A stretch of 37,009 bases of DNA from contig DAIDKV010000133.1 of assembly GCA_027449865.1 (NCBI GenBank), forward strand, positions 1-37,009. The letters are read 5' to 3'. The notes under the pieces are model-generated. The model was not told the DNA's origin and searched no databases. It saw nothing but the letters and a program-made list of their open reading frames with translations. A program made the position numbers and the translations under genes. Origin of the DNA: Planctomycetales bacterium. GTDB lineage: Bacteria > Planctomycetota > Planctomycetia > Isosphaerales > Isosphaeraceae. Numbering within the stretch: the stretch's first letter is position 1; each line of letters starts with the position of its first letter. Positions 10,913 to 19,631 of the stretch are shown piece by piece.

Positions 10913-11005
10913 ACGTCGGCGAACCACGACCTGATCCATCCCAGATCGAACGAGCAACGGCCGCGACCGGCCGAAATCTTTTAGAATCCTAGCGGGGAAC
11001 CTTCC

Positions 11006-12214
11006 TTGAAACCAAGTGCCGAGACCTCGACCGAGGCGACGATCGCCCAGTTCGACCGCTACGTGATCGGCAACTACAGGCGATACCCGGTCTGTCTGGT
11101 CCGGGGCGAGGGCTCCTGGATCTGGGACGCCGAGGGAAATCGGTATCTCGACCTCTTCCCAGGCTGGGGCTGCAACCTTCTTGGGCATTGCCCGCCGCGG
11201 GTTGTCGAGGCGGTTCGCGACCAGGTGGGTCGACTGATTCACGTCCCCAACACCTGGTACATGGAACCCCAGGGGCAGCTCGCCCAGGCACTCTCCGAGC
11301 GATCGTTCGGCGGCCAGTGCTTTTTTTGCAATAGTGGAGCCGAGGCCAACGAGGCCGCGATCAAGCTGGCCCGGGCCTTCGGTCACGAGCGGGGACGGAC
11401 CAAGATCGTCACGATGCAGGGCGGCTTTCACGGCCGGACCTACGCCGCGCTCACCGCGACGGCCCAGCCGAAGTACCACGAAGGCTTCGAGCCGATGGTC
11501 CCAGGCTTCGAGTACGTTCCGTTCAACGACATTCCCGCGGTCGCCGAGGTGCTCGACGACCGGACCGCCGCCATCCTGGTCGAGCCGATCCAGGGCGAGG
11601 GAGGAGTCCACATCCCCTCGCCCGACTACCTCATCGAACTGCGACGTCTCTGCGATCGCCGAGGCGTCTTGCTGATGCTCGATGAAGTGCAGACCGGGAT
11701 GGCGCGGACCGGTAGGTGGTTCGGATACCAGCACCGCGGCGCCATCCCCGACATCCTGACCTGCGCCAAGGCACTGGCCGGAGGGATCGCGATGGGCGTG
11801 ATGATCGCCTCGCCGACAGTCGCCTCGGTTCTGAAGCCTGGGATGCACGCCTCGACCTTCGGCGGCAACCCCATCGCCTGCCGCGCGGCCCTGGCGACGA
11901 TCGAGACGATTGAGGAGGAAGGACTGCTCGAACGCGGGACCGCGATCGGTGAGCGGTTCCGCTCGCATTTCGAGGGACTGCGCCACGAACTGGGCGGCCT
12001 GATCCGCGAGGTCCGGATTCTTGGAACAATGATCGGGATCGACCTGACCATCGACGCAAGCGGGATTGTCGCCGAATGCCTGAAGCGCCGGCTCCTGATC
12101 AACGCGACCCACGGGCACGTGATTCGTCTCCTGCCCGCTCTCACGGTCACGGACGAACAGATTGACGAAGGATGCTCCATTCTGGCCGATGTCCTGCGTC
12201 GGGCCTCGGCCTGA
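11006..12214 (+). CDS. argD: acetylornithine aminotransferase
   Basis: PLP enzyme that converts N-acetylglutamate semialdehyde to N-acetylornithine with glutamate as amino donor. It is a 402-residue class-III (subgroup II) aminotransferase. It has the substrate/PLP phosphate segment FFCNSGAEANEAAIKLARAF, GGFHGRT, the Asp of LMLDEVQTGMARTG, and the Schiff-base lysine in LTCAKALAGG, followed by STFGGNPIACRAALA. The start at 11006 is a TTG; no ATG or GTG gives the right N-terminus. It sits between argB and argF (20 nt before argF), so the three form an arginine operon. Some homologues also act on succinyl-diaminopimelate; the context favours arginine. Confidence 0.94.
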   Translation: MKPSAETSTEATIAQFDRYVIGNYRRYPVCLVRGEGSWIWDAEGNRYLDLFPGWGCNLLGHCPPRVVEAVRDQVGRLIHVPNTWYMEPQGQLAQALSERSFGGQCFFCNSGAEANEAAIKLARAFGHERGRTKIVTMQGGFHGRTYAALTATAQPKYHEGFEPMVPGFEYVPFNDIPAVAEVLDDRTAAILVEPIQGEGGVHIPSPDYLIELRRLCDRRGVLLMLDEVQTGMARTGRWFGYQHRGAIPDILTCAKALAGGIAMGVMIASPTVASVLKPGMHASTFGGNPIACRAALATIETIEEEGLLERGTAIGERFRSHFEGLRHELGGLIREVRILGTMIGIDLTIDASGIVAECLKRRLLINATHGHVIRLLPALTVTDEQIDEGCSILADVLRRASA

Positions 12215-12234
12215 TCCACGGGGGGTATCCCACC

Positions 12235-13164
12235 ATGCTTCGCCATTTCGTCGATCTCCTCGACCTGAATCCCGAGGAAGCCCGGATGCTCATCGACCGG
12301 GCAATCGAGCTGAAACGCTCTGGGCAAGAGGGCAACCGTCCGCCGCTGCTCTCGGGCCGGACTCTGGGCCTCATCTTCGAGAAGCCCTCGCTCCGGACCC
12401 GCGTGAGCTTCGAGGCCGCGATCGCCCGCCTGGGTGGCAATGCCATCTTCCTCCGAGGCGAGGATGTGGGCCTAGGCACGCGGGAGAGCGTCGTCGACTT
12501 CGCCCGGGTGATCAGCCAGTATGTGGATGGGCTTGCGGTGCGGACCTTCTCGCACACAACGATCGAAGAGCTAGCCGGGGCAGCCTCGATCCCGATCATC
12601 AACGCCCTCTCTGACGCCTCGCACCCGTGCCAGGCCATGGCCGATTTCCTGACGATTGAGGAGCTACGCGGATCGCCCCAGGGCCGGAAGCTCGTCTTCG
12701 TCGGCGACGGCAACAATGTCGCTCGATCGCTCGCGGTTGCCTCGGCTCTCCTCGGAGCCGAGTTTGTTCTCGCGGCTCCCGAGGGCTACGACTTGCCCGA
12801 GGATTTTCGCGAGCAATACGCCCGGCGGTTCCCAGGAATCCCGCTCCGGATGGAGCGAGACCCACGTCTTGCGGTGGCTGGAGCGGACGTCGTCTACACC
12901 GACGTCTGGACCAGCATGGGCCAGGAACATGAGGCGGTCCACCGCCGAGAGGCCTTTGCTCAGTATCGGGTCGACGAGGAATTGCTGGCCCTCGCCCGGA
13001 GCGATGCCATTTTCCTCCATTGCCTACCGGCACACCGCGAGGAGGAGGTCACATCGGCCGTCCTCGACGGACCGCAGAGCCAGATTCTCCACCAGGCCGC
13101 CAATCGCCTCCACTTTCAGATGGCACTGCTCGCCTGGCTCCTAGGCGAGGAACCTGGGCGGTAA
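12235..13164 (+). CDS. argF: ornithine carbamoyltransferase
   Basis: Joins carbamoyl phosphate and ornithine to give citrulline in the cytoplasm. It is 309 residues from the ATG at 12235, which lies after a ggggg stretch and matches the family N-terminus (LRHFVDLLDLNPEEARMLID). The carbamoyl-phosphate site is KPSLRTRVSFE (residues 50-60), where Leu replaces the more usual Thr of S-T-R-T-R. HPCQAMADFLTIEE, the DVVYTDVWTSMGQE ornithine loop (SMG) and the catalytic HCLPAHREEEV are all present. It follows argD by 20 nt and precedes rph by 32 nt, so it is likely co-transcribed with both. Confidence 0.96.
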   Translation: MLRHFVDLLDLNPEEARMLIDRAIELKRSGQEGNRPPLLSGRTLGLIFEKPSLRTRVSFEAAIARLGGNAIFLRGEDVGLGTRESVVDFARVISQYVDGLAVRTFSHTTIEELAGAASIPIINALSDASHPCQAMADFLTIEELRGSPQGRKLVFVGDGNNVARSLAVASALLGAEFVLAAPEGYDLPEDFREQYARRFPGIPLRMERDPRLAVAGADVVYTDVWTSMGQEHEAVHRREAFAQYRVDEELLALARSDAIFLHCLPAHREEEVTSAVLDGPQSQILHQAANRLHFQMALLAWLLGEEPGR

Positions 13165-13196
13165 GAGGATCGAGTCAGCGAAAGGAACTCAGCGCG

Positions 13197-13907
13197 ATGA
13201 CCAGGAGAGACGGCCGGAGTCCCGAGCAACTGAGGCCGGTTTCGATCGAGCGCGGTTATCTACCGAACAGCCCAGGGAGCGTCCTGTATCGCTCAGGTGC
13301 CACGGTGGTTCTGGCGACCGCACAGGTCTCCGAGACGGTCCCGCCGTTTCTCGACGGTAAGGGGATCGGCTGGCTAACCGCCGAGTACGCAATGCTCCCG
13401 GGAAGCACGCCGACCCGAGCCCGAAGAGGCGGCGACGGTCGGTCCACCGAGATTCAGCGTCTGATTGGCCGGAGTCTCCGCGCCGTCATTGACCGTGCAG
13501 CACTCGGGCCGTTCACCATTCACGTCGACACCGACGTACTCAACGCCGACGGGGGTACGCGCACCGCCGCGATCACGGCCGCGTTCGTCGCGGTTGCCGA
13601 TGCAATCCGGATCAGCCGGGGTGGCCAGGTTCGCTCCATTCTTCGCGACAGCATCGCGGCAGTGAGTGTCGGGATCATTGAGGGAGAACCAGTCCTCGAC
13701 CTCGACTACTGGGAAGACTCCCGGGCGGAAGTCGATTTCAACGTCGTCCGCCTGGGCGGAGGGGGGATGGTGGAGGTCCAGGGGACAGGTGAGGGAGGCA
13801 CCTTCTCTCGTCCGCAACTTGGCAGGCTGCTCGACCTGGCAGAGGTCGGGCTCGAGCAGATCGGCCGGTGTCAGCGCGAGTGCCTCGGGAATGACTGGCC
13901 CTTCTAA
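13197..13907 (+). CDS. rph: ribonuclease PH
   Basis: Phosphorolytic 3'-5' exoribonuclease that trims tRNA 3' ends and other RNAs. The ATG at 13197 follows aaaggaac and gives 236 residues, the family length; an upstream-extended frame overlapping argF is rejected. Motifs include RDGRSPEQLRPVSIERGYLP, the ring segment YAMLPGSTPTR, GRSTEIQRLIGRSLRAV (phosphate-binding Arg), VDTDVLNADGGTRTAAITAA and the closing VEVQGTGEGGTFSR. rph and rdgB are neighbours in many bacteria; here they are separated by one secreted-protein gene. Confidence 0.96.
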   Translation: MTRRDGRSPEQLRPVSIERGYLPNSPGSVLYRSGATVVLATAQVSETVPPFLDGKGIGWLTAEYAMLPGSTPTRARRGGDGRSTEIQRLIGRSLRAVIDRAALGPFTIHVDTDVLNADGGTRTAAITAAFVAVADAIRISRGGQVRSILRDSIAAVSVGIIEGEPVLDLDYWEDSRAEVDFNVVRLGGGGMVEVQGTGEGGTFSRPQLGRLLDLAEVGLEQIGRCQRECLGNDWPF

Positions 13908-14167
13908 AACAGAGAGCGGGAGGTCGGAATGCCGGAGTGCTACGGCCGGAAAGCGCTCTGGTCGACCAGCGAGGAGTCTGTTATCGTCTCGCCGTCCTTT
14001 CCGCGGGATGAGCCGCCTGTCTCCAGACCCCGTCCGACCTGTACGGCGAGCTCACCGGAATTCGTAATGGAAATGGGGACTCCGCACGACGCGGAACCCC
14101 TGGCGCGCGTCGCCTGGCGTCCCTAATGGCGGGGCGTCGGGGGACACAAGGAGAGGGATCTCCCATC

Positions 14168-15361
14168 ATGAAGAGTCGAATCGCCGCGATCGCGATCTGG
14201 GGATGCCTGGCAAGCGTCCCCGCTGGCGCCCAGACTCCCCCGGCTGCCGGCCGGGTCCCGTCGGCCCCGCCGACGACGACGGGCGGTTCCTACGGCAGCC
14301 AGGCCGCCACGCCACCGGCCGGACAGCCGAAGGAGTATGCTGCCGACGCCATCCCCGGCCCAACGCTGGAGGAGGACCTCAAGCCCGTCTCCATCGCCCT
14401 TCCGAACGACCCGCTCGAGCCCTATCTTCTCACCAAGGAAAATGGGCCGTTCATGGTACTGGCCCAGGTATTCCGTGGGGTCGACTCCGAGAGGCTAGCT
14501 CTCGCCCTCTGCAAGGAGCTGCGTGAGGAGTACCACCTGCCGGCCTATATCCTGCGATCCAAGGAATTCCCCATGAAAAGCTACATTCGGGGAACCCCGG
14601 TCCAGGCTCCCAGCGAGACCACCAAGTCGGCCATCAAGCTTCCCGAGCGTATTCGAATCCAGGACGAGGCCGCCGTGCTGGTCGGTAACGAGAAGACGGA
14701 ACAGGGAACCGAGGTCCTTCTCCACAAGGTCCGCAAGATCTATCCGAAGTGCCTCAAGCACATGCCGAGACTCTTCGCCTGGCGTGACGGTAGCCTCTAC
14801 CGCGCCATCCGTACCACGAATCCGTACGTTCCCGCGCAATGGCTCTACCCACGCCCGCCCGACAAGCTCATGATCCAGATGAACTCCGGGCTGCGCAGCA
14901 TCGCCCATTGCCCCGGTCACTACACGATCCAGGTCGCGCAGTTCGCTGGGCACACCGCCTACAATTTGACCGGCGGCGAGGAATCGAAGTTCGATAAGTT
15001 TATCAACGAGCGAAAGAGCCCGCTCCGAACCGCACACGACGACGCCGAGCGACTGGCCGATCGACTGGCCGCGATGCCTGAGGTCAAGCAGCTCGGCCTA
15101 CCGGTCTTCGTCTATCACGATCGGACCACCAGCCGCGTTTACGTCGGCTCGTTCAACTCGCCGGACGACCCGAACGCCAGCGCCGTCCACGAGGAGTTGA
15201 TTCGAGTCGCGGCGAAAGCCAACTCGTCGCTCCAGCCGACGAGCCGATGGAAGAAGCCCCAGTCGGACATGCAGGTCCTGCCGGCCTCGCTCGCCTCGCA
15301 GATGATCGTTCCGGCCGCGATGCTGACCAACGTGGACGATCTCAAGAAAACGATTCAATGA
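14168..15361 (+). CDS. secreted protein with SPOR-like repeats, function unknown
   Basis: Starting at the ATG at 14168, 8 nt after a GGAGAGG, the product has 397 residues and a clear signal peptide (MKSRIAAIAIWGCLASVPAG, AQT cleavage region). A Pro/Gly/Ala-rich linker follows to about residue 85. Two stretches look like sporulation-related (SPOR) repeat folds. One is PFMVLAQVFRGVDSERLALA through LPAYIL; the other is HYTIQVAQFAGHTAY through ADRLAAM, VFVYHDRTTSRVYVGSF. SPOR domains bind denuded peptidoglycan in other bacteria; the assignment here is by pattern only. An upstream in-frame ATG at 14126 would destroy the signal peptide, so I reject it. It lies between rph and rdgB. Confidence 0.75.
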   Translation: MKSRIAAIAIWGCLASVPAGAQTPPAAGRVPSAPPTTTGGSYGSQAATPPAGQPKEYAADAIPGPTLEEDLKPVSIALPNDPLEPYLLTKENGPFMVLAQVFRGVDSERLALALCKELREEYHLPAYILRSKEFPMKSYIRGTPVQAPSETTKSAIKLPERIRIQDEAAVLVGNEKTEQGTEVLLHKVRKIYPKCLKHMPRLFAWRDGSLYRAIRTTNPYVPAQWLYPRPPDKLMIQMNSGLRSIAHCPGHYTIQVAQFAGHTAYNLTGGEESKFDKFINERKSPLRTAHDDAERLADRLAAMPEVKQLGLPVFVYHDRTTSRVYVGSFNSPDDPNASAVHEELIRVAAKANSSLQPTSRWKKPQSDMQVLPASLASQMIVPAAMLTNVDDLKKTIQ

Positions 15362-15371
15362 TCGCGACCGA

Positions 15372-15417
15372 GAACAAACCCGGCCTCGGATGAGCATCAT
15401 CTCTTGTTCGAGGCCGG
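15372..15417 (+). promoter_or_regulatory. mutually exclusive hairpins upstream of rdgB
   Basis: Two stems share the right arm region. ccggcctcg (15380-15388) pairs perfectly with cgaggccgg (15409-15417), and gaacaa (15372-15377) pairs with ttgttc (15404-15409). They cannot both form completely. No U-tract follows, so it is not a classical terminator. It lies 21 nt before the rdgB ATG and could affect its translation. Prediction from pairing only. Confidence 0.35.
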
Positions 15418-15438
15418 CGGAACGGACAAAATCCACTC

Positions 15439-16119
15439 ATGCAAAAAGAGCCGAACCGATCATCGATCGTTCTGGTGCTAGGCACGCGCAACGTAAAGAA
15501 ATGCCGGGAGATGGCCGAGCTCATCGCGCCACCATGGGAGCCCGATCCACAACTTGGCCGGCTTCTGATCCAATCGGTCGGCGACTTCGCCGGCGTTGCC
15601 GACGTGGTTGAGGACGCGGACACATTCGCGGGGAATGCCCGCAAAAAAGCCACCGAGACCGCCAGGGCACTGGGAACCTGGACCCTGGCCGATGACTCGG
15701 GACTGACCGTCGACGCCCTCGACGGAGCGCCCGGTGTCCTCTCAGCCAGATATGCCGGCGAACCCTCCGACGACGAGGCGAACAATCACAAACTCCTGGA
15801 AGCTCTCGCCGGGGTTGAGGACGATCGTCGAGGCGCCGCCTTTCGATGTTCACTGGCGCTGGCCGATCCTTCGGGAATGATTCGCCTGGAGGCGGAGGGC
15901 TCCTGTCGAGGCCGCATCACTCGCCTTCAGCGAGGGCCTGGCGGGTTCGGCTACGATCCGCTGTTCCTGATCCTGGAATATCACCAGACTTTCGGCGAAC
16001 TCAGTTCGATCGTCAAGCATCAGCTCAGCCATCGAGCCCGGGCCTTCGCCAGACTTCGACCGGCTCTGATCCGGATGATCGCACGCGGGGAGATGGAAAC
16101 GTCTCCGACAGAAGGCTGA
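15439..16119 (+). CDS. rdgB: non-canonical purine NTP pyrophosphatase (RdgB/Ham1)
   Basis: Hydrolyses dITP, ITP and XTP to monophosphates and so keeps deaminated purines out of nucleic acids. It is 226 residues. The family signatures are LGTRNVKKCREMAELI (substrate loop), the catalytic LADDSGLTVDALDGAPGVLSAR, GGFGYDPLF and the C-terminal LSHRARAF. The N-terminus is about 10 residues longer than the usual start, so a slightly later initiation cannot be excluded, but the ATG at 15439 is the only good one. It belongs to the rph group on the plus strand and converges with the YTV gene. Confidence 0.95.
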   Translation: MQKEPNRSSIVLVLGTRNVKKCREMAELIAPPWEPDPQLGRLLIQSVGDFAGVADVVEDADTFAGNARKKATETARALGTWTLADDSGLTVDALDGAPGVLSARYAGEPSDDEANNHKLLEALAGVEDDRRGAAFRCSLALADPSGMIRLEAEGSCRGRITRLQRGPGGFGYDPLFLILEYHQTFGELSSIVKHQLSHRARAFARLRPALIRMIARGEMETSPTEG

Positions 16120-16131
16120 AGTTCCGGGTTC

Positions 16132-16172
16132 GAAAAACAAGAAACGCCCCCAAGTCTTTCGACTCGGAGGCG
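16132..16172 (-). terminator. rho-independent terminator of the YTV gene
   Basis: Read on the minus strand, a GC-rich stem (complement of 16145-16172; arms cgcctccgag and cttgggggcg, loop of about 8) is followed by a T-rich run (complement of 16132-16144, tttcttgttttt). It sits 44 nt after the stop of the YTV gene, between the convergent ends of that gene and rdgB. Confidence 0.7.
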
Positions 16173-16215
16173 CTTCCCGATCAGGGAGCGTGGACGATTC
16201 AGGGAGCCGGCTGGA

Positions 16216-18423
16216 TCAGTGGATCACTGTCTGGCCGCTCGCAGCGACGCCCTGCGGCGATGGTGCCACCTGAGGCGAGGCAGCCACGACCGGATCGCAA
16301 CGGACGACCACCGGGACCCGCACGCAGACCTCGACCGGAACCTGCTTGCAGATCGTCTTTGGAACGCAGACCGGCTTCATCTCGGTGACCTGACGAGCGA
16401 CGGTCACTGGGCAGCAGATCGACTTCGTCTCGCAGACCTGACGGCAGGTCTTCACCGGAACTCTGCGAACGCATTGCACGGTTTGCATCTCGCAGATTGT
16501 CTGCGGCACGGTTTTCACGCAGGTCTCCGTCACCATCTCGCAGACCTTCTCGCAAACCCGCTTGACGCAAGGATCGGCAACCATCCGGCAGGTCGTCACC
16601 GGCACTTGCTTGACACAGGTCTCGGCGACCATGCGGCAGGTCGTCACCGGCACCTGCTTCACACAGGTCTGAGTGACCATCCGGCAGGTCGTCACCGGAA
16701 CGCGCTTCACGCAGGTCTGCGGAACCATCCGGGTCACCGTGCAGGGGACCTGCTTGTAAGCACACTCGCGGATCGTCCTTGTCACCGTGTACGGCACCTG
16801 CCGAGTCTGCGTCTCCTTGACGTAGCTGGTGACCGTGTACTGCTCCTGGCGATACGCCGTCTTCGGGCACATCCTGGTCACACAGACCGGAACCTGCTTC
16901 ATGACCGTTCGAGGCTGCATCGTGCAGAAGGTGTACGGCACCGTTTTGGTGCAGGTCTCCTGCACTGTCCGGCAGACCTTCACCGGAACCTGCTTGACGC
17001 ACTCCTGCGTGGTGTACTCGCAGATAGTGACCGGCACCTGCTTGACGTGGCTTTCCTGCACCATCCGGCAAACAGTGACAGGAACCTGTCGTACACACTC
17101 CTCGGCAACCATCCGACAAGTCGTGACAGGAACCTGCTCGCAGACCGTGTACGGGACCTGCTTGCAAATGGTGACAGGAACCTGCTTGCGTACCACCTGT
17201 CGCTCGTAAACGGTGCAGCTGACATTCTCAACGACGGTCCTCGGTGTGCAGACCGGTCGCTCGCACCAGGTTCCTGGGCATTCGACCAGGCACCCATTGA
17301 CGCAGACCGTCTTACCGGGCACGAAGTAGCGTTCCATCGTCGTCTCGTTGACCGTCCGACAAACCTGTTGAGTGACGGTTTTCGGCACGCAGATGGTCTC
17401 GCATTCCTCACGGTAACTGGTCTCGTTCACCGTTTGATAGGAGGTCCGACTTACCGTCTTGTAGCTGGTCGTTTGAACCGGCCGACAGACGGTGTAGCGG
17501 CACTCCTTCATGACGGTTTCCTGCACCGGCCTGCAGACGGTGTAGGTGCAAGAACGCATCTCTGTCCGCTGAACCGGGACCCGAACGGTGTATCGACACT
17601 CGCGGAGTTGGGTCTCCTGTACCTGACGGCAGATCGTGTACGGAACCTGCTTGTAAGCGCACTGGCGAACCGGAACCATCTCGGTGAACGGCTGACACTG
17701 CATCACGGTCTGCTGAACCGGAACCTGTACTGTGTACGGAATGCAACGCGTCTTGACGCTCTGCACGGGCCGGCACACGGTATAGGCACAGGTTTTGTAG
17801 CAAGTCTGCTGCACCGGTCGACAGACGGTGTACTGAACCGTCTTCATCATGGTCTCCTGCACAGGGCGGCAGACCGTGTAGCAGACGTCCTTGTAGCTCA
17901 CCTCGCGGACCGGATGGCTGACGTTGTACGTACTGGTCTTCATCACGGTCTCGCGCACAGGGCGGCAGACCGTGTAGGTCCGCGTTTCCATGTGGGTCTC
18001 GCGGACCGGGCGGCAGACCGTGTACGTCACGTCCTTCCAGATGGTCCGATACACCGGTCGCTGAACCGTGTATGGGACCTGCCGGCAAATCGTCCGGTAA
18101 ACGGGCCGCTGAACCGTGTAAGGCTCCTCGCGAACCGACTCCTCGACGATGTTCCGGACGGTATTGATTGTCCGCGGCTGCATGACCGTCTCGCAGACAG
18201 TCCGCACGCACGGCACATATTGCGTCTCATAGACGGTCTCCGAGACATTCTGGAGGACCGTCTGTCGTTGGAGTTGATATTCCGTGTGCCCACAACACTC
18301 CTGAGGCACCGGGCAATTTCGATGAGATGCACCACCCGCGTAGCTCGCTCCCTGCGCCGGGTGCGCGGCCAGCATCCACCCCGTCCCCAGGGCAAATACG
18401 ACCGACAGCAGTTTTCTCAACAT
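16216..18423 (-). CDS. secreted Cys-rich YTV-repeat protein
   Basis: 735 residues from the ATG at 18423, 6 nt after GGAG; a GTG at 18435 is the alternative. A signal peptide (MLRKLLSVVFALGTGWMLAA) is followed by an almost uninterrupted array of 16-residue units. The N-terminal half is of the type YTVCRPVRETHMETRT. The C-terminal half is of the type CVKQVPVTTCRMVAET. A short break near the centre contains GKTVCVNGCLVECPGTWCERPVC. This is the planctomycete-specific YTV repeat, found in large secreted proteins thought to belong to the proteinaceous cell wall or surface; the exact role is unknown. The very high Cys content and the regular spacing suggest disulfide cross-linked beta structure. The antisense strand is open over the same length, a by-product of repeated codons. 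It is monocistronic and flanked by a terminator. Confidence 0.93.
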   Translation of the reverse strand: MLRKLLSVVFALGTGWMLAAHPAQGASYAGGASHRNCPVPQECCGHTEYQLQRQTVLQNVSETVYETQYVPCVRTVCETVMQPRTINTVRNIVEESVREEPYTVQRPVYRTICRQVPYTVQRPVYRTIWKDVTYTVCRPVRETHMETRTYTVCRPVRETVMKTSTYNVSHPVREVSYKDVCYTVCRPVQETMMKTVQYTVCRPVQQTCYKTCAYTVCRPVQSVKTRCIPYTVQVPVQQTVMQCQPFTEMVPVRQCAYKQVPYTICRQVQETQLRECRYTVRVPVQRTEMRSCTYTVCRPVQETVMKECRYTVCRPVQTTSYKTVSRTSYQTVNETSYREECETICVPKTVTQQVCRTVNETTMERYFVPGKTVCVNGCLVECPGTWCERPVCTPRTVVENVSCTVYERQVVRKQVPVTICKQVPYTVCEQVPVTTCRMVAEECVRQVPVTVCRMVQESHVKQVPVTICEYTTQECVKQVPVKVCRTVQETCTKTVPYTFCTMQPRTVMKQVPVCVTRMCPKTAYRQEQYTVTSYVKETQTRQVPYTVTRTIRECAYKQVPCTVTRMVPQTCVKRVPVTTCRMVTQTCVKQVPVTTCRMVAETCVKQVPVTTCRMVADPCVKRVCEKVCEMVTETCVKTVPQTICEMQTVQCVRRVPVKTCRQVCETKSICCPVTVARQVTEMKPVCVPKTICKQVPVEVCVRVPVVVRCDPVVAASPQVAPSPQGVAASGQTVIH
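16570..16710. repeat. 48-bp tandem repeats coding the 16-residue units
   Basis: Within the YTV gene the 48-bp unit recurs nearly unchanged at least three times here (caggtcgtcaccggcacctg ... cacaggtctc-g-gaccat). Nucleotide identity between units is much higher than in the N-terminal half. This points to recent unit duplication and possible copy-number variation. Confidence 0.75.
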
Positions 18424-18825
18424 CGGACGCTCCACTAAGACATCCCCGACCTACTTCGGCGCTTCATCGGAATCCGGACCGCAAAGACTCCGTCTCCCGT
18501 CCGGGACCGCCAACTCACAGATAACCTTCGTCTCGAACCCTCCGGGCCCTTCAGGAACTTTCTCTAAATTCTCCAGTAATCCGATCTTCCCAAAACGCAC
18601 TGTTTACCCAGAACTCATATAAGTCACGCAATCAGCCTGTATTATCGCGGTATTCGTTGGAGAGACCGGGACTGTTGCGGAAGGAGTGGTCGGCAAGGTT
18701 TGCCGGGATGTTACCCGCGGAATTGAAGAACAGGACTCGGGAGGCATGATCTTCCCCGGAGTGCAGAGATTGGGATAACCTGGCGGGGGTTTTGAGGTCC
18801 GTGAACCACGGCGAGGGAGGCGGTG
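18424..18825. other. divergent intergenic region, YTV gene and SDR gene
   Basis: About 400 bp holding the 5' regions of both divergent genes. Part of it (about 18560-18650) is AT-richer than its surroundings, as expected of promoters, but I could not pick -35/-10 pairs with confidence. No ORF with coding character, RNA gene or strong terminator is seen. A GGGAGG Shine-Dalgarno for the SDR gene is at 18815-18820. Confidence 0.5.
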
Positions 18826-19599
18826 ATGGGCGGCGTGATGGACCGATTCCGACTCGATGGCCGGGTCGCACTCGTCACTGGAGGAACGAAGGGCCTCGGA
18901 CGAGTGATTGCTGAAGCGCTGGCCGGTGCGGGCGCGTCGGTGGCCATCTCGGCTCGCAACGGTGAGGCCGCGGCACAGGTCGCCCTGGAGATCGCCACGC
19001 AGGGGGGTCGAGCATCGATCGGGATTGGGGCGGACGTCTCCGTCGCGGTTCAGGTTGAGGCGATGGTCGAGCGGACCATCAAGGAGCTAGGCGCGGTGGA
19101 CATCCTGGTCAATAACGCCGGGATCAACATTCGGGGCCCGATCGAGGATCTGACCGAGTCAGACTGGGACGCGGTGATCGACACCAATTTGAAGGGCCCC
19201 TGGCTTTGCTCGCGGGCGGTCGCAAGGCAAATGAAGGCGCGAAAGTGGGGCCGGGTGATCAACGTCTCGAGCATGCTGGGTGAAATTTCGATGCCGGGAC
19301 GTACGCCGTACGCTTCCAGCAAGGGCGGCCTGACGCTGATGACCAAGACTCTCGCCCTGGAGTGGGCACGTGACGGGATCAATGTCAACGCGCTCTGTCC
19401 CGGACCGTTCGCCACGGAGATCAACACCCCGCTGCTGAACGACCCAGCCGCGCGGGCGCAGATGGAGGCGAATGTTCCGCTGGGGCGGTGGGGCGACCCG
19501 ATCGAGCTAGGACCCGCGGCGATCTTTCTGGCTTCTGATGCGTCAAGCTTCATGACCGGCGCGACTCTTTTCATCGATGGTGGTTACACGGCACGCTGA
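18826..19599 (+). CDS. short-chain dehydrogenase/reductase (SDR)
   Basis: A classical SDR of about 257 residues acting on an unknown alcohol or ketone with NAD(P). The cofactor motif is TGGTKGLG near residue 20, and the structural NNAG is in ILVNNAGIN. The catalytic triad is in INVSSML (Ser) and YASSK (Tyr, Lys). The PG motif is in LCPGPFATEI, and the C-terminus is FMTGATLFIDGGY. Overall it resembles gluconate 5-dehydrogenase/3-oxoacyl-ACP-reductase-type SDRs; the substrate cannot be told. The ATG at 18826 is 5 nt after GGGAGG; the ATG at 18838 is an alternative. argJ follows after 32 nt, so they are probably co-transcribed, with no obvious metabolic link. Confidence 0.9.
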   Translation: MGGVMDRFRLDGRVALVTGGTKGLGRVIAEALAGAGASVAISARNGEAAAQVALEIATQGGRASIGIGADVSVAVQVEAMVERTIKELGAVDILVNNAGINIRGPIEDLTESDWDAVIDTNLKGPWLCSRAVARQMKARKWGRVINVSSMLGEISMPGRTPYASSKGGLTLMTKTLALEWARDGINVNALCPGPFATEINTPLLNDPAARAQMEANVPLGRWGDPIELGPAAIFLASDASSFMTGATLFIDGGYTAR

Positions 19600-19631
19600 T
19601 TCGGCCAGCGGTTCCGAGGGGGTGATCCGGT

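Noticed and set aside
9920-12118. 732-codon minus-strand open frame over argB and argD
   Set aside because: Antisense shadow of two clear biosynthetic genes; GC-rich third positions keep it open, and no family is recognisable.
16219-18438. 739-codon open frame on the plus strand across the YTV gene
   Set aside because: Antisense to a recognisable secreted repeat protein. It stays open only because a few codons are repeated in register, and its product is a His/Arg/Asp/Leu low-complexity sequence with no start signal.
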